Shown here piece by piece: positions 26,555-35,115 of a stretch of 64,000 bases of DNA. Each line of letters begins with the position of its first letter. Position 1 is the first letter of the stretch. The notes under the pieces were generated by a model. That model was not told the origin of the DNA. It saw nothing but the letters and a program-made list of their open reading frames with translations, and ran no database searches. Position numbers and translations under genes: made by a program. Origin of the DNA: Bacteroides zhangwenhongii (GTDB taxonomy: Bacteria > Bacteroidota > Bacteroidia > Bacteroidales > Bacteroidaceae); contig NZ_CP059856.1 of NCBI RefSeq assembly GCF_009193325.2, positions 1,922,001 through 1,986,000 on the forward strand, given 5' to 3'.

Positions 26555-29500
26555 TTATTTATACTCTGCCCAGCTCTTGATAGCTATATCATCCAGACTC
26601 ATCGTACAGAAGGCATTGATAAATGCACTAGCCAGACGGGCATTCGTAATCAACGGTATATTCAAGTCAATGGCAGCACGACGGATTTTATACCCATTAC
26701 TTAATTCTCCGGCTGTCAGATTCTTCGGGATATTGACTACCATGTCGATTTCCTTGCGATGAAGCATCTCCAATGCTTGCGGATGCCCCTCCTCACTCGG
26801 CCAATAGACATGAGTACTTTCAATTCCATTCTCTGCAAGCGTTTTGTGTGTACCACCCGTTGCAAAGAGTTTGTATCCCTTATTCACCAACATACGGGCC
26901 GCATCCATCATATCGGCTTTCTGTTTCATTGTTCCCGTAGACAGCAGAATATTCTTCTTCGGAATACGATAGCCTACGGAAAGCATCGCTTTGAGTACGG
27001 CACAGGAAGTATCCATTCCGATACACCCCACTTCACCGGTAGAAGCCATATCTACTCCCAACACCGGATCGGCCTTCTGCAAGCGGTTGAAGGAGAATTG
27101 GGAAGCCTTGATTCCCACATAATCCAGTTCGAAGAGATTTTTTTCCGGTTTCTCCACAGGCAGACCGAGCATAACTTTCGTTGCCAGCTCGATAAAGTTG
27201 ATCTTCAGCACTTTGCTGACAAACGGGAAAGAACGACTGGCACGCAGATTACATTCAATCACCTTGATATCGTTGTCTTTCGCCAGATACTGAATATTAA
27301 ACGGACCGGAGATATTCAAAGCCTTAGCAATCTCACGGCTGATACGCTTAATACGGCGAACAGTTTCTACATACAGCTTTTGCGGCGGGAACTGAATCGT
27401 TGCGTCTCCGGAATGTACTCCTGCAAATTCGATATGCTCACTTATAGCGTATGCTACAATTTCTCCATTCTGCGCCACCGCATCCATTTCCACTTCCTTG
27501 GCGTGTTCGATAAACTGGCTTACTACCACCGGATGTTTCTTCGATACATTAGCTGCCAGTTTCAAGAAACGTTCCAATTCTTCCTGGTTGGAACAAACAT
27601 TCATCGCAGCTCCCGAAAGCACATAAGACGGACGAACAAGTACGGGGAAACCTACCTCTTCAACGAACTCCTGAATGTCATCCATAGAAGTTAATTCACG
27701 CCAACGGGGCTGATCCACACCGATACGGTCAAGCATGGCAGAGAATTTCTCACGATCTTCGGCATTATCAATACTCTTGGCACTCGTACCTAGAATATTG
27801 ATCTTCTGTGCATCCAGACGCAAAGCAAGGTTATTTGGAATCTGACCGCCGGTAGATACAATTACCCCATGCGGATTCTCCAGTTCCAGAATATCCATCA
27901 CACGTTCAAAAGTCAATTCATCAAAGTACAAACGGTCGCACATATCATAGTCCGTAGATACGGTTTCAGGATTATAGTTAATCATGACACTGCGCCATCC
28001 CTCTTTGCGAATGGTATTCAAAGCCTGTACGCCACACCAGTCGAATTCTACGGAAGAACCGATACGATAAGCACCGGAACCCAATACGACGATGGATTTA
28101 TGGTCGCCCAGATAACGCACATCATTTGCTACACCGCTATAAGTAAGATACAGATAATTGGTTTGTGCCGGATATTCGGCTGCCAACGTATCGATCTGTT
28201 TCACTACCGGAAGAATGCCTGCCTCTTTACGGTGTTTGCGGATATAAAGAATTCCATCTTCCATATCACCTTCGTAACCGATGGCACGGGCAATCTGGAA
28301 ATCGGAGAAACCTTGAACCTTAGCTTTACGAAGTTGAGAGTTGAAAGTTGAGAGTTGAGAGTTGCCATGCGGAATATCTGTAACCATTTTCAATTCTCCA
28401 TTTTCAACTTTCCACTTTCTAAGTTCTTCGGAAGTCTTCATGATATTCATTAACTTCTGCAAGAACCATTTATCAATCTTAGTCAATTCGTGCACCTGAT
28501 CGATGGTGTAGCCGGCACGAAACGCTTTCGAGATCACGAAAATACGTTTATCGGTCGGTTCGCGCAAGGATTTGTCAATGTCGGAAATAACCAATTCTTT
28601 GTTCTCCACAAAACCATGCATTCCCTGTCCGATCATACGAAGACCTTTCTGGATAGCTTCTTCAAAAGTGCGTCCGATAGCCATCACTTCACCCACAGAT
28701 TTCATAGAAGAACCCAACTCTTTATCTACACCGTGGAATTTACCTAAATCCCAACGAGGAATCTTACATACGACATAATCCAATGCCGGTTCGAAGAAAG
28801 CGGAAGTAGTCTTGGTTACAGAGTTCTTCAGGTCGAAGAGTCCATAACCCAATCCCAATTTGGCAGCAACGAAAGCCAGCGGATAACCGGTTGCCTTAGA
28901 TGCCAAAGCCGATGAACGGGAAAGGCGGGCATTTACTTCGATCACCCGGTAATCTTCGGATTCGGGATCGAAGGCATATTGTACGTTACATTCACCCACG
29001 ATACCGATATGGCGGATGATACGTATTGCCAATTCCCGAAGTTTATGATACTCTTTATTGGTAAGCGTCTGTGAAGGAGCAATAACGATAGACTCACCAG
29101 TATGGATACCCAGCGGATCGAAGTTTTCCATATTACAAACGGTGATACAGTTATCGAAACGGTCACGTACCACTTCATATTCCACTTCTTTCCAGCCGCG
29201 AAGTGATTTCTCCACCAATACCTGTGGGGAGAAAGAGAATGCTTTTTCTACCAGCACATCCAGTTGCTGTTCATTATCACAGAAACCGGACCCCAAGCCT
29301 CCTAACGCATAAGCGGCACGAACAATTACAGGATAACCCAGTTCTTTTGCTGCGCGACGTGCATCTTCCACATTTTCTACGGCTTCACTCTTGATGGTTT
29401 TTACATTGATCTCATTCAATTTATGAACAAAAAGTTCACGGTCCTCGGTATCCATAATGGCCTGTACCGGAGTACCCAGCACTTTCACATTATATTTTTC

Positions 29501-29818
29501 AAGAATACCTTCTTTATACAATGCTACTCCACAGTTCAGAGCTGTCTGACCACCGAACGCCAACATAATACCTTCCGGTTTTTCTTTCTGGATCACTTTC
29601 TCTACGAAGTACGGAGTCACCGGAAGAAAGTAAATTTGATCTGCCACTCCTTCGGAAGTCTGCACCGTAGCAATATTCGGATTGATAAGAATGGTTTCAA
29701 TCCCCTCTTCTTTCAAGGCTTTAAGTGCCTGTGAACCGGAATAGTCAAATTCACCCGCCTCACCGATTTTCAGGGCACCTGAACCCAATAGCAATACTTT
29801 CTTTATATTTTCTTTCAT
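26555..29818 (-). CDS. carB: Carbamoyl-phosphate synthase large subunit
   Basis: A protein of 1087 residues from the ATG at 29818; the open frame runs on to 29908 inside carA but MKENIKKVLLLGSGALKIG is the family N-terminus. It makes carbamoyl phosphate from bicarbonate, two ATP and ammonia delivered by CarA. Two ATP-grasp halves are visible (GSGALKIGEAGEFDYSGSQ and GSGAYRIGSSVEFDWCGVQ), then a C-terminal MGS-like allosteric domain (ILLSTGTMKQK, LFATGGTHKTL). Residues about 467-497, in the oligomerisation region, hold an extra peptide with VENGELK and NSQLSTFNSQL, encoded by an inserted inverted repeat. The start is 2 bp after the carA stop. Confidence 0.97.
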   Translation of the reverse strand: MKENIKKVLLLGSGALKIGEAGEFDYSGSQALKALKEEGIETILINPNIATVQTSEGVADQIYFLPVTPYFVEKVIQKEKPEGIMLAFGGQTALNCGVALYKEGILEKYNVKVLGTPVQAIMDTEDRELFVHKLNEINVKTIKSEAVENVEDARRAAKELGYPVIVRAAYALGGLGSGFCDNEQQLDVLVEKAFSFSPQVLVEKSLRGWKEVEYEVVRDRFDNCITVCNMENFDPLGIHTGESIVIAPSQTLTNKEYHKLRELAIRIIRHIGIVGECNVQYAFDPESEDYRVIEVNARLSRSSALASKATGYPLAFVAAKLGLGYGLFDLKNSVTKTTSAFFEPALDYVVCKIPRWDLGKFHGVDKELGSSMKSVGEVMAIGRTFEEAIQKGLRMIGQGMHGFVENKELVISDIDKSLREPTDKRIFVISKAFRAGYTIDQVHELTKIDKWFLQKLMNIMKTSEELRKWKVENGELKMVTDIPHGNSQLSTFNSQLRKAKVQGFSDFQIARAIGYEGDMEDGILYIRKHRKEAGILPVVKQIDTLAAEYPAQTNYLYLTYSGVANDVRYLGDHKSIVVLGSGAYRIGSSVEFDWCGVQALNTIRKEGWRSVMINYNPETVSTDYDMCDRLYFDELTFERVMDILELENPHGVIVSTGGQIPNNLALRLDAQKINILGTSAKSIDNAEDREKFSAMLDRIGVDQPRWRELTSMDDIQEFVEEVGFPVLVRPSYVLSGAAMNVCSNQEELERFLKLAANVSKKHPVVVSQFIEHAKEVEMDAVAQNGEIVAYAISEHIEFAGVHSGDATIQFPPQKLYVETVRRIKRISREIAKALNISGPFNIQYLAKDNDIKVIECNLRASRSFPFVSKVLKINFIELATKVMLGLPVEKPEKNLFELDYVGIKASQFSFNRLQKADPVLGVDMASTGEVGCIGMDTSCAVLKAMLSVGYRIPKKNILLSTGTMKQKADMMDAARMLVNKGYKLFATGGTHKTLAENGIESTHVYWPSEEGHPQALEMLHRKEIDMVVNIPKNLTAGELSNGYKIRRAAIDLNIPLITNARLASAFINAFCTMSLDDIAIKSWAEYK
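28330..28420. repeat. In-frame inverted-repeat element inside carB
   Basis: About 91 bp. One arm (28330-28364) is built from TTGAGAGT/TTGAAAGT units. The other (28387-28420) has the complementary TTTTCAAYT units, and about 22 nt containing CCATGCGG separate them. In carB's frame it codes VENGELK, then DIPHG, then NSQLSTFNSQL. The flanking residues LRK occur on both sides, as if a short target was duplicated. Confidence 0.75.
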
Positions 29819-29820
29819 TG

Positions 29821-30969
29821 TTACAATAGTTTTACAAATTCGTCGAACAGGAATTCCGTATCCGTAGGTCCACTCGCAGCTTCCGGGTGGAATTGCGCAG
29901 AGAACCAAGGATTCTTTTTATGTTTGATTCCCTCATTGGATCCATCGTTCATATTGATGAACAACGGTTCCCAATCTGCACTCAACGTATTATTATCTAC
30001 GGCATAACCGTGATTTTGTGAAGTGATGAAACAACGTTCTGTACCTACCATACGCACCGGCTGGTTGTGGCTACGATGTCCGTATTTCAATTTATAAATC
30101 TTGGCTCCGCCCGCTTTTGAAAGCAACTGATTACCCATACAGATGCCGAAGATAGGCAATTTTTCATTTGCCATCGCCTTACGTATATTCTGTACCGCAG
30201 CATCACAAGTATCCGGGTCACCCGGTCCGTTGGAGATAAATAACCCGTCAAATTCGAGTCCGTTATAATCATAATCCCAAGGTACACGAATCACTTCTAC
30301 ATTACGTTTCAGCAGACAACGAATAATATTTGTCTTTACACCGCAATCTACCAGGACAACCTTTTTAAGTTGAGAATTGAAAGTTGAGAGTTGAGAGTTA
30401 AGCTGCGCAATGGGAATAGTTAATGGAAAAGTGTGAGAAGTTCCATCGGGAAGATAAGAGATTATTTCTTTGCAGCTTACCCGGTCTACATAATTAATAT
30501 CTTCATAACTCTCAATTCTCAACTCTCCATTCTCAACTTCTTCAAAAACTATTTTTCCCATCATTACTCCATGTTCACGAAGAACCTTAGTCAGTTCGCG
30601 CGTATCAATGCCTGTGATACCGGGAATCTGCTCACGTTTCAACCAGTCACCAAGACTTTCCACCGCATTCCAATGGCTGTATTCATAAGAATAGTCACTT
30701 ACGATAATCGCTTCCGCGTGGATTTTCTCACTTTCCATGAAAGTGGCAAGTCCATTCGGTTCGATGGTAAAAGGAGGAACACCGTAGTTACCTACCAAAG
30801 GATAGGTAAGCGTCATCAACTGTCCGGCATAGGAAGGGTCAGTGAGGCTCTCCGGATATCCGGTCATGGCAGTATTAAAAACTACTTCGCCTGCCACCGG
30901 CTTCTCGTAGCCAAACGACTTACCGGAAAACCGGCTCCCGTCGTCAAGGATTAATGTCACATTTCTCAT
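29821..30969 (-). CDS. carA: Carbamoyl-phosphate synthase small (glutaminase) subunit
   Basis: A 382-residue class I glutamine amidotransferase subunit. The N-terminal CarA domain begins LILDDGSRFSGKSFG and includes VVFNTAMTGYPESLTDPSY. The GATase domain starts near residue 202 (KVVLVDCGVKTNIIRCLL) and contains ISNGPGDP, the nucleophile Cys277 in FGICMGNQLL and the HPEA catalytic His-Glu. It hydrolyses glutamine and channels ammonia to CarB. Two short repeat-derived peptides, [10 protein letters not shown] (about residues 144-155) and NSQLSTFNSQL (about 191-201), flank an otherwise native stretch before the GATase domain. It sits in the glmS-purF-carA-carB operon. Confidence 0.97.
   Translation of the reverse strand: MRNVTLILDDGSRFSGKSFGYEKPVAGEVVFNTAMTGYPESLTDPSYAGQLMTLTYPLVGNYGVPPFTIEPNGLATFMESEKIHAEAIIVSDYSYEYSHWNAVESLGDWLKREQIPGITGIDTRELTKVLREHGVMMGKIVFEEVENGELRIESYEDINYVDRVSCKEIISYLPDGTSHTFPLTIPIAQLNSQLSTFNSQLKKVVLVDCGVKTNIIRCLLKRNVEVIRVPWDYDYNGLEFDGLFISNGPGDPDTCDAAVQNIRKAMANEKLPIFGICMGNQLLSKAGGAKIYKLKYGHRSHNQPVRMVGTERCFITSQNHGYAVDNNTLSADWEPLFINMNDGSNEGIKHKKNPWFSAQFHPEAASGPTDTEFLFDEFVKLL
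30367..30399. repeat. Repeat arm inside carA (NSQLSTFNSQL arm)
   Basis: 33 bp of AAGTTGAGAATTGAAAG-type sequence, nearly identical to the equivalent arms in carB and gltB. It is read in the same frame, giving NSQLSTFNSQL at the linker just before the glutaminase domain. Confidence 0.75.
30507..30540. repeat. Repeat arm inside carA ([10 protein letters not shown] arm)
   Basis: 34 bp complementary in style to the arm at 30367-30399. The 107 bp between the two arms code for native-looking CarA sequence (DINYVDRVSCKEI), so in this gene the element is split or opened out, unlike the compact copies in carB and gltB. Confidence 0.72.
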
Positions 30970-30996
30970 TCTTATTATTGAATCGTTGTATGGTTG

Positions 30997-32880
30997 TTAG
31001 AATTGGTACATTTGTTCTATATAGTCGATGAACGCCCGGTTCACCATTTTCACGCCTCCCGGTGTAGGGTAGTTACCGCTAAAATACCAGTCGCCTTTAT
31101 GATGCGGACAAGCCTCGTGCAATCCCTCCAACGGTTGATAGACAATTTCCACTTTCGCCTTTGTTCCCTTGGGAGTCAGCAGTTCCACCATCTTGGCAGA
31201 GATTTCCTCATCGGTGAACGGAGCATAGATATCCTTCACATAGTTTACCATCTGCTCTTTCGGCAGTCCCACCTGATCTTTCGATTTACGGTAGGCAGCC
31301 GCAATCACATCTTTCATATCCCGCTCCTTTAAAAGTTCGACAGCAGCCCTGAAAGCGATAAACTCGCTCATCTTTGCCATATCGATACCGTAATAGTCAG
31401 GATAACGGACTTGCGGAGAGGAAGATACTATCACAATCTTCTTCGGACCGAGACGGTCGAGAATACCGATAATACTTTGTTTCAGCGTAGTACCACGCAC
31501 AATGCTGTCGTCAATAATCACCAGATTATCGACACCGGGCACCAGACTTCCGTATGTAATGTCATACACATGGGCTGCCAGATCATTACGACTGTTTCCT
31601 TCGGCAATAAACGTACGGAGCTTGATATCCTTGATCGCCACCTTTTCGCTACGGATACGACGGGAAAGAATGACTTCCAGTTCCTCCATATCCGGATGAT
31701 GCCCCAATGCGGCGATTTGCTGCACTTTCTCCTCATTCAAGTAGTCGTCCAGTCCCTGCAACATTCCGTAGAAAGCCACCTCCGCAGTGTTGGGAATAAA
31801 AGAGAAAACCGTATGATCGATGTCATTATTGATAGCTTTCAATATTCTCGGAACCAACTTTTCACCCAACCGTTTCCTTTCCTTATAAATATCGACATCA
31901 CTCCCACGGGAGAAATAGATACGTTCGAAAGAACAGGCATGATTTTCGCGCGGCTTGTTAATTTGCGAAGTACGGATTTTACCTTCTTTGCTGATTAACA
32001 ATGCTTGCCCCGGTTGCAATTCTTTGATTTCCTCAAACGGAACATTCAAAGCCGTCTGGATCACCGGACGCTCGGAAGCAAGAACAGCTATCTCATCATC
32101 CTGATACCAGAATGCAGGCCGGATTCCCCATGGGTCGCGGATGGCGAAGGACTCGCCGCTTCCGGTCAATCCGCAGATCACGTATCCCCCATCCCATTCG
32201 CGGCTGGAAGTACGCAACACGTTTGCCAAATCAATATATTCTTCTATATAATGCGTGATTCCCATGCCCGTAAGCCCCTCGGCTTCGGCAAGATTGAATA
32301 CACGCTCCACTTCACGGTCAAGACGGTGTCCCACCTGCTCCAACATGATATATGTATCGGCATATTTACGCGGATGCTGACCGATGGCAGTGATACGGGC
32401 AAATATCTCATCTACATTCGTCATATTGAAATTTCCGCAGAGAGCCAGATTCTTGGCGCGCCAGTTATTTCTTCTTAAAAATGGATGCACATAAGAGATT
32501 CCAGATTTTCCCGTCGTGGAATAACGAAGATGTCCCATATATACTTCACCGGCAAAAGGCAAAGTTCGTTTGGCATACGCTGCATCGTGCAACTGTTCGG
32601 GAGTGAGATCCTTAAAATTGTTTTGAACGTTTTCAAAGATTTCCGTAATGGCTCCGGAACCTAAAGCACGTTCACGAAACATATATTCTTCGCCCGGATT
32701 TGCTTCCAGTTTCACACACGCCAGTCCCGCACCTTCCTGTCCACGATTATGCTGCTTCTCCATCAACAGGTAGAGTTTATTAAGACCGTACATCCATGTC
32801 CCGTACTTTTTCTCGTAATACTCTAACGGTTTGAGCAAGCGTATCATGGCAACGCCACATTCATGTTTCAATTGTTCCAT
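30997..32880 (-). CDS. purF: Amidophosphoribosyltransferase (long form)
   Basis: A 627-residue protein with a class II glutaminase domain and a phosphoribosyltransferase domain. PurF converts PRPP and glutamine to phosphoribosylamine, the first step of purine synthesis. The nucleophile is Cys8 (KHECGVAMIRL), so a seven-residue leader must be removed. The PRPP loop is VIIDDSIVRGTT. The protein is over 100 residues longer than typical PurF (about 470-510), with extra C-terminal sequence (HHKGDWYFSGNYPTPGG). This long form recurs in Bacteroidota, and a paralogous role cannot be excluded. It lies 27 bp before carA and 28 bp after glmS in one operon. Confidence 0.88.
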   Translation of the reverse strand: MEQLKHECGVAMIRLLKPLEYYEKKYGTWMYGLNKLYLLMEKQHNRGQEGAGLACVKLEANPGEEYMFRERALGSGAITEIFENVQNNFKDLTPEQLHDAAYAKRTLPFAGEVYMGHLRYSTTGKSGISYVHPFLRRNNWRAKNLALCGNFNMTNVDEIFARITAIGQHPRKYADTYIMLEQVGHRLDREVERVFNLAEAEGLTGMGITHYIEEYIDLANVLRTSSREWDGGYVICGLTGSGESFAIRDPWGIRPAFWYQDDEIAVLASERPVIQTALNVPFEEIKELQPGQALLISKEGKIRTSQINKPRENHACSFERIYFSRGSDVDIYKERKRLGEKLVPRILKAINNDIDHTVFSFIPNTAEVAFYGMLQGLDDYLNEEKVQQIAALGHHPDMEELEVILSRRIRSEKVAIKDIKLRTFIAEGNSRNDLAAHVYDITYGSLVPGVDNLVIIDDSIVRGTTLKQSIIGILDRLGPKKIVIVSSSPQVRYPDYYGIDMAKMSEFIAFRAAVELLKERDMKDVIAAAYRKSKDQVGLPKEQMVNYVKDIYAPFTDEEISAKMVELLTPKGTKAKVEIVYQPLEGLHEACPHHKGDWYFSGNYPTPGGVKMVNRAFIDYIEQMYQF

Positions 32881-32908
32881 CTCTCTATATACTAGTTACT
32901 ACTTAAAG

Positions 32909-34753
32909 TTACTCTACTGTTACCGACTTCGCCAGATTTCTCGGCTGATCCACATCCATCCCTTTGCATACCGCAATGTGGTAAGCAAGAAGTTGGAGAG
33001 GTACCGTAGTTATTAACGGATCGAGACATTCGATTGTTTCAGGAAGTTCGATACAACAGTCAGCAATCTTGCTGATAACGGTATCCCCTTTCGTCACAAA
33101 CGCAATCACTTTTCCTTTCCGTGCCTTGATCTCCTGAATATTACTTACTACTTTCTCATACAATCCATTCTGCGTAGCAATCACCACTACCGGCATTTCC
33201 GCATCAATCAGAGCAATCGGTCCGTGTTTCATCTCCGCAGCCGGATAACCTTCGGCGTGAATATACGATATTTCTTTCAATTTCAATGCACCTTCCAGAG
33301 CAACGGGATAACTATATCCGCGTCCCAGGTAAATAAAATTATGCGCATAAGTGAAAGTTTTCGATAACTCCGCCAAAGTATCATTCAATTCCAACACCTC
33401 TTTCATCTTTTCCGGAATATGATTTAACTCCTGTACGATTGAAAGATAATACTGTTCGTCAATGGTTCCTTTCGCTTTGGCAAGTGTCAATGCCAACATC
33501 GCCAATACAGTGACCTGTCCGGTAAATGCTTTGGTAGAAGCCACTCCGATCTCCGGACCCACATGAATATATGAACCGGTATGAGTGGCACGGGGAATAG
33601 AAGAGCCGATCGCATTGCAAATACCATATATAAATGCTCCGCGGCTTTTCGCCAATTCCACAGCAGCCAATGTATCTGCCGTCTCACCACTCTGGGAAAT
33701 TGCTATCACCACATCCTGCCCGTCAATCACCGGATCACGGTAGCGGAATTCGGAAGCATACTCCACTTCCACCGGTATGCGGCAGAAACTCTCAATCAGA
33801 TGCTTACCGATCAGTCCGGCATGCCAGGAAGTTCCGCAAGCAACAATAATAAACCGTTTGGCATTCAGCAGCTTTTCCCGATGATCTATCACAGCAGAAA
33901 GTACCACATTGTCAGCTTCCACATTAATACGTCCGCGCATGCAATCATGAATACAATCGGGCTGTTCGAAAATCTCTTTCAACATAAAGTGCGGATATCC
34001 CCCTTTTTCCAACTGACCGAGGTTGAGTTCCACCTTCTTTATTTCAGGTATCATTTCGACATTGCTCAAGTTGACCACCTTCAACTCCTTCCCCAGATTC
34101 AAGACAGCAATTTCCCCGTCTTCCAGATAGACCACCTTGTCGGTATATTCTACAATCGGAGTAGCATCCGAAGCAAGAAAGAACTCATTCTCACCAATTC
34201 CCACTACCAACGGACTGCTCTTACGGGCAGCAATAATCTCATCAGGATGCTCCTTATCAAGAATCGCAATCGCATAAGCACCAATCACCTCCCCTAACGC
34301 CAACTGAACAGCCGTCAACAGACTGACCTGATTAGTGACTTTCATGTATTCTATTAATTGAACGAGGACTTCGGTATCTGTACTACTTTTAAAAATATAG
34401 CCTTTGGCTTGAAGTTTTTCTTTGAGAACGGCGTAGTTTTCAATAATACCGTTATGAATGAGAGCGAGCTTTTCGGAAGAAGAGTAATGAGGGTGGGCGT
34501 TAGCGGAACAAGGTTCCCCGTGAGTAGCCCAACGGGTATGGGCAATTCCGATTGTACCGGAAATATCTTTCTGTGTGACGAAATTTTCAAGATCAGAGAC
34601 TTTTCCTTTCGTCTTATACACATTTAACTGTTGGTCATCACTAATGATTGCTACCCCCGCGCTGTCATATCCACGATACTCCAGTCGCTTCAGCCCTTTA
34701 ATAAGGATAGGGTAGGCTTTTCGTTTGCCAATATAGCCTACTATTCCACACAT
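32909..34753 (-). CDS. glmS: Glutamine-fructose-6-phosphate aminotransferase (isomerizing)
   Basis: A 614-residue enzyme making glucosamine-6-phosphate, the entry to amino-sugar and peptidoglycan synthesis. A class II glutaminase domain starts with MCGIVGYIGKRKAY, so Cys2 becomes the N-terminal nucleophile, and contains HTRWATHGEPC. Two SIS isomerase domains follow, with VACGTSWHAGLIGK and AISQSGETADT. The C-terminus, DQPRNLAKSVTVE, is canonical. It is the first gene of the glmS-purF-carA-carB operon. No glmS ribozyme is apparent upstream. Divergent gltB starts 362 bp away. Confidence 0.97.
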   Translation of the reverse strand: MCGIVGYIGKRKAYPILIKGLKRLEYRGYDSAGVAIISDDQQLNVYKTKGKVSDLENFVTQKDISGTIGIAHTRWATHGEPCSANAHPHYSSSEKLALIHNGIIENYAVLKEKLQAKGYIFKSSTDTEVLVQLIEYMKVTNQVSLLTAVQLALGEVIGAYAIAILDKEHPDEIIAARKSSPLVVGIGENEFFLASDATPIVEYTDKVVYLEDGEIAVLNLGKELKVVNLSNVEMIPEIKKVELNLGQLEKGGYPHFMLKEIFEQPDCIHDCMRGRINVEADNVVLSAVIDHREKLLNAKRFIIVACGTSWHAGLIGKHLIESFCRIPVEVEYASEFRYRDPVIDGQDVVIAISQSGETADTLAAVELAKSRGAFIYGICNAIGSSIPRATHTGSYIHVGPEIGVASTKAFTGQVTVLAMLALTLAKAKGTIDEQYYLSIVQELNHIPEKMKEVLELNDTLAELSKTFTYAHNFIYLGRGYSYPVALEGALKLKEISYIHAEGYPAAEMKHGPIALIDAEMPVVVIATQNGLYEKVVSNIQEIKARKGKVIAFVTKGDTVISKIADCCIELPETIECLDPLITTVPLQLLAYHIAVCKGMDVDQPRNLAKSVTVE

Positions 34754-34777
34754 ATTATGATATTTTTATTTCGCCTG

Positions 34778-34785
34778 CAAATATA
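34778..34785 (-). promoter_or_regulatory. -7 promoter element of the glmS operon
   Basis: Reads TATATTTG on the minus strand, 24 bp before the glmS ATG. It lies in the 362-bp AT-rich gap 34754-35115 shared with the divergent gltB promoter. No other gene or strong hairpin is visible in that gap. Confidence 0.5.
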
Positions 34786-35054
34786 CACATTACAAATAAC
34801 ATAAAGACAACAAAAAGCATATTTATTTGACAGAAACGCATAAAAAAGTTGCAAACACATCAAAAAGTTAAATAATATATTATTTTTAGCTCAAAAAGAA
34901 ACAAATTACAATCAGCTTCAAATAAGGATAAATAAGCTAACAAATTAAAAGTAAATTTCCTGTTTTTAATAACAAATTAAAAGAATAAAGATTCCTATTC
35001 TTATTTCGCGTCACACAAAAGCTAAATTTTACTATCATTTTGAAATTAAAACAT

Positions 35055-35062
35055 TAACTTTG
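35055..35062 (+). promoter_or_regulatory. -7 promoter element of gltB
   Basis: TAACTTTG matches TAnnTTTG, 53 bp before the gltB start. A TTTG at the ideal -33 spacing is absent, which could mean that an activator is needed. Confidence 0.5.
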
Positions 35063-35115
35063 CCAAACAATTTGATACATCAAATAGGTATTATCATACA
35101 ATAAAGCTAGTAAGA

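Noticed and set aside
26759..27694. A 311-codon open frame on the plus strand within carB
   Set aside because: Antisense to well-conserved carB codons and rich in His/Cys/Phe as expected from reverse reading; no start signals.
29819..29908. 30-residue N-terminal extension of CarB overlapping carA
   Set aside because: It is the carA coding region in another frame; CarB homologues start at MKENIKKVLLLGSG.
34754..35115. glmS ribozyme or riboswitch upstream of glmS
   Set aside because: The leader is only about 20 bases from the -7 box to the ATG, too short for the ribozyme, and no core motif is seen.
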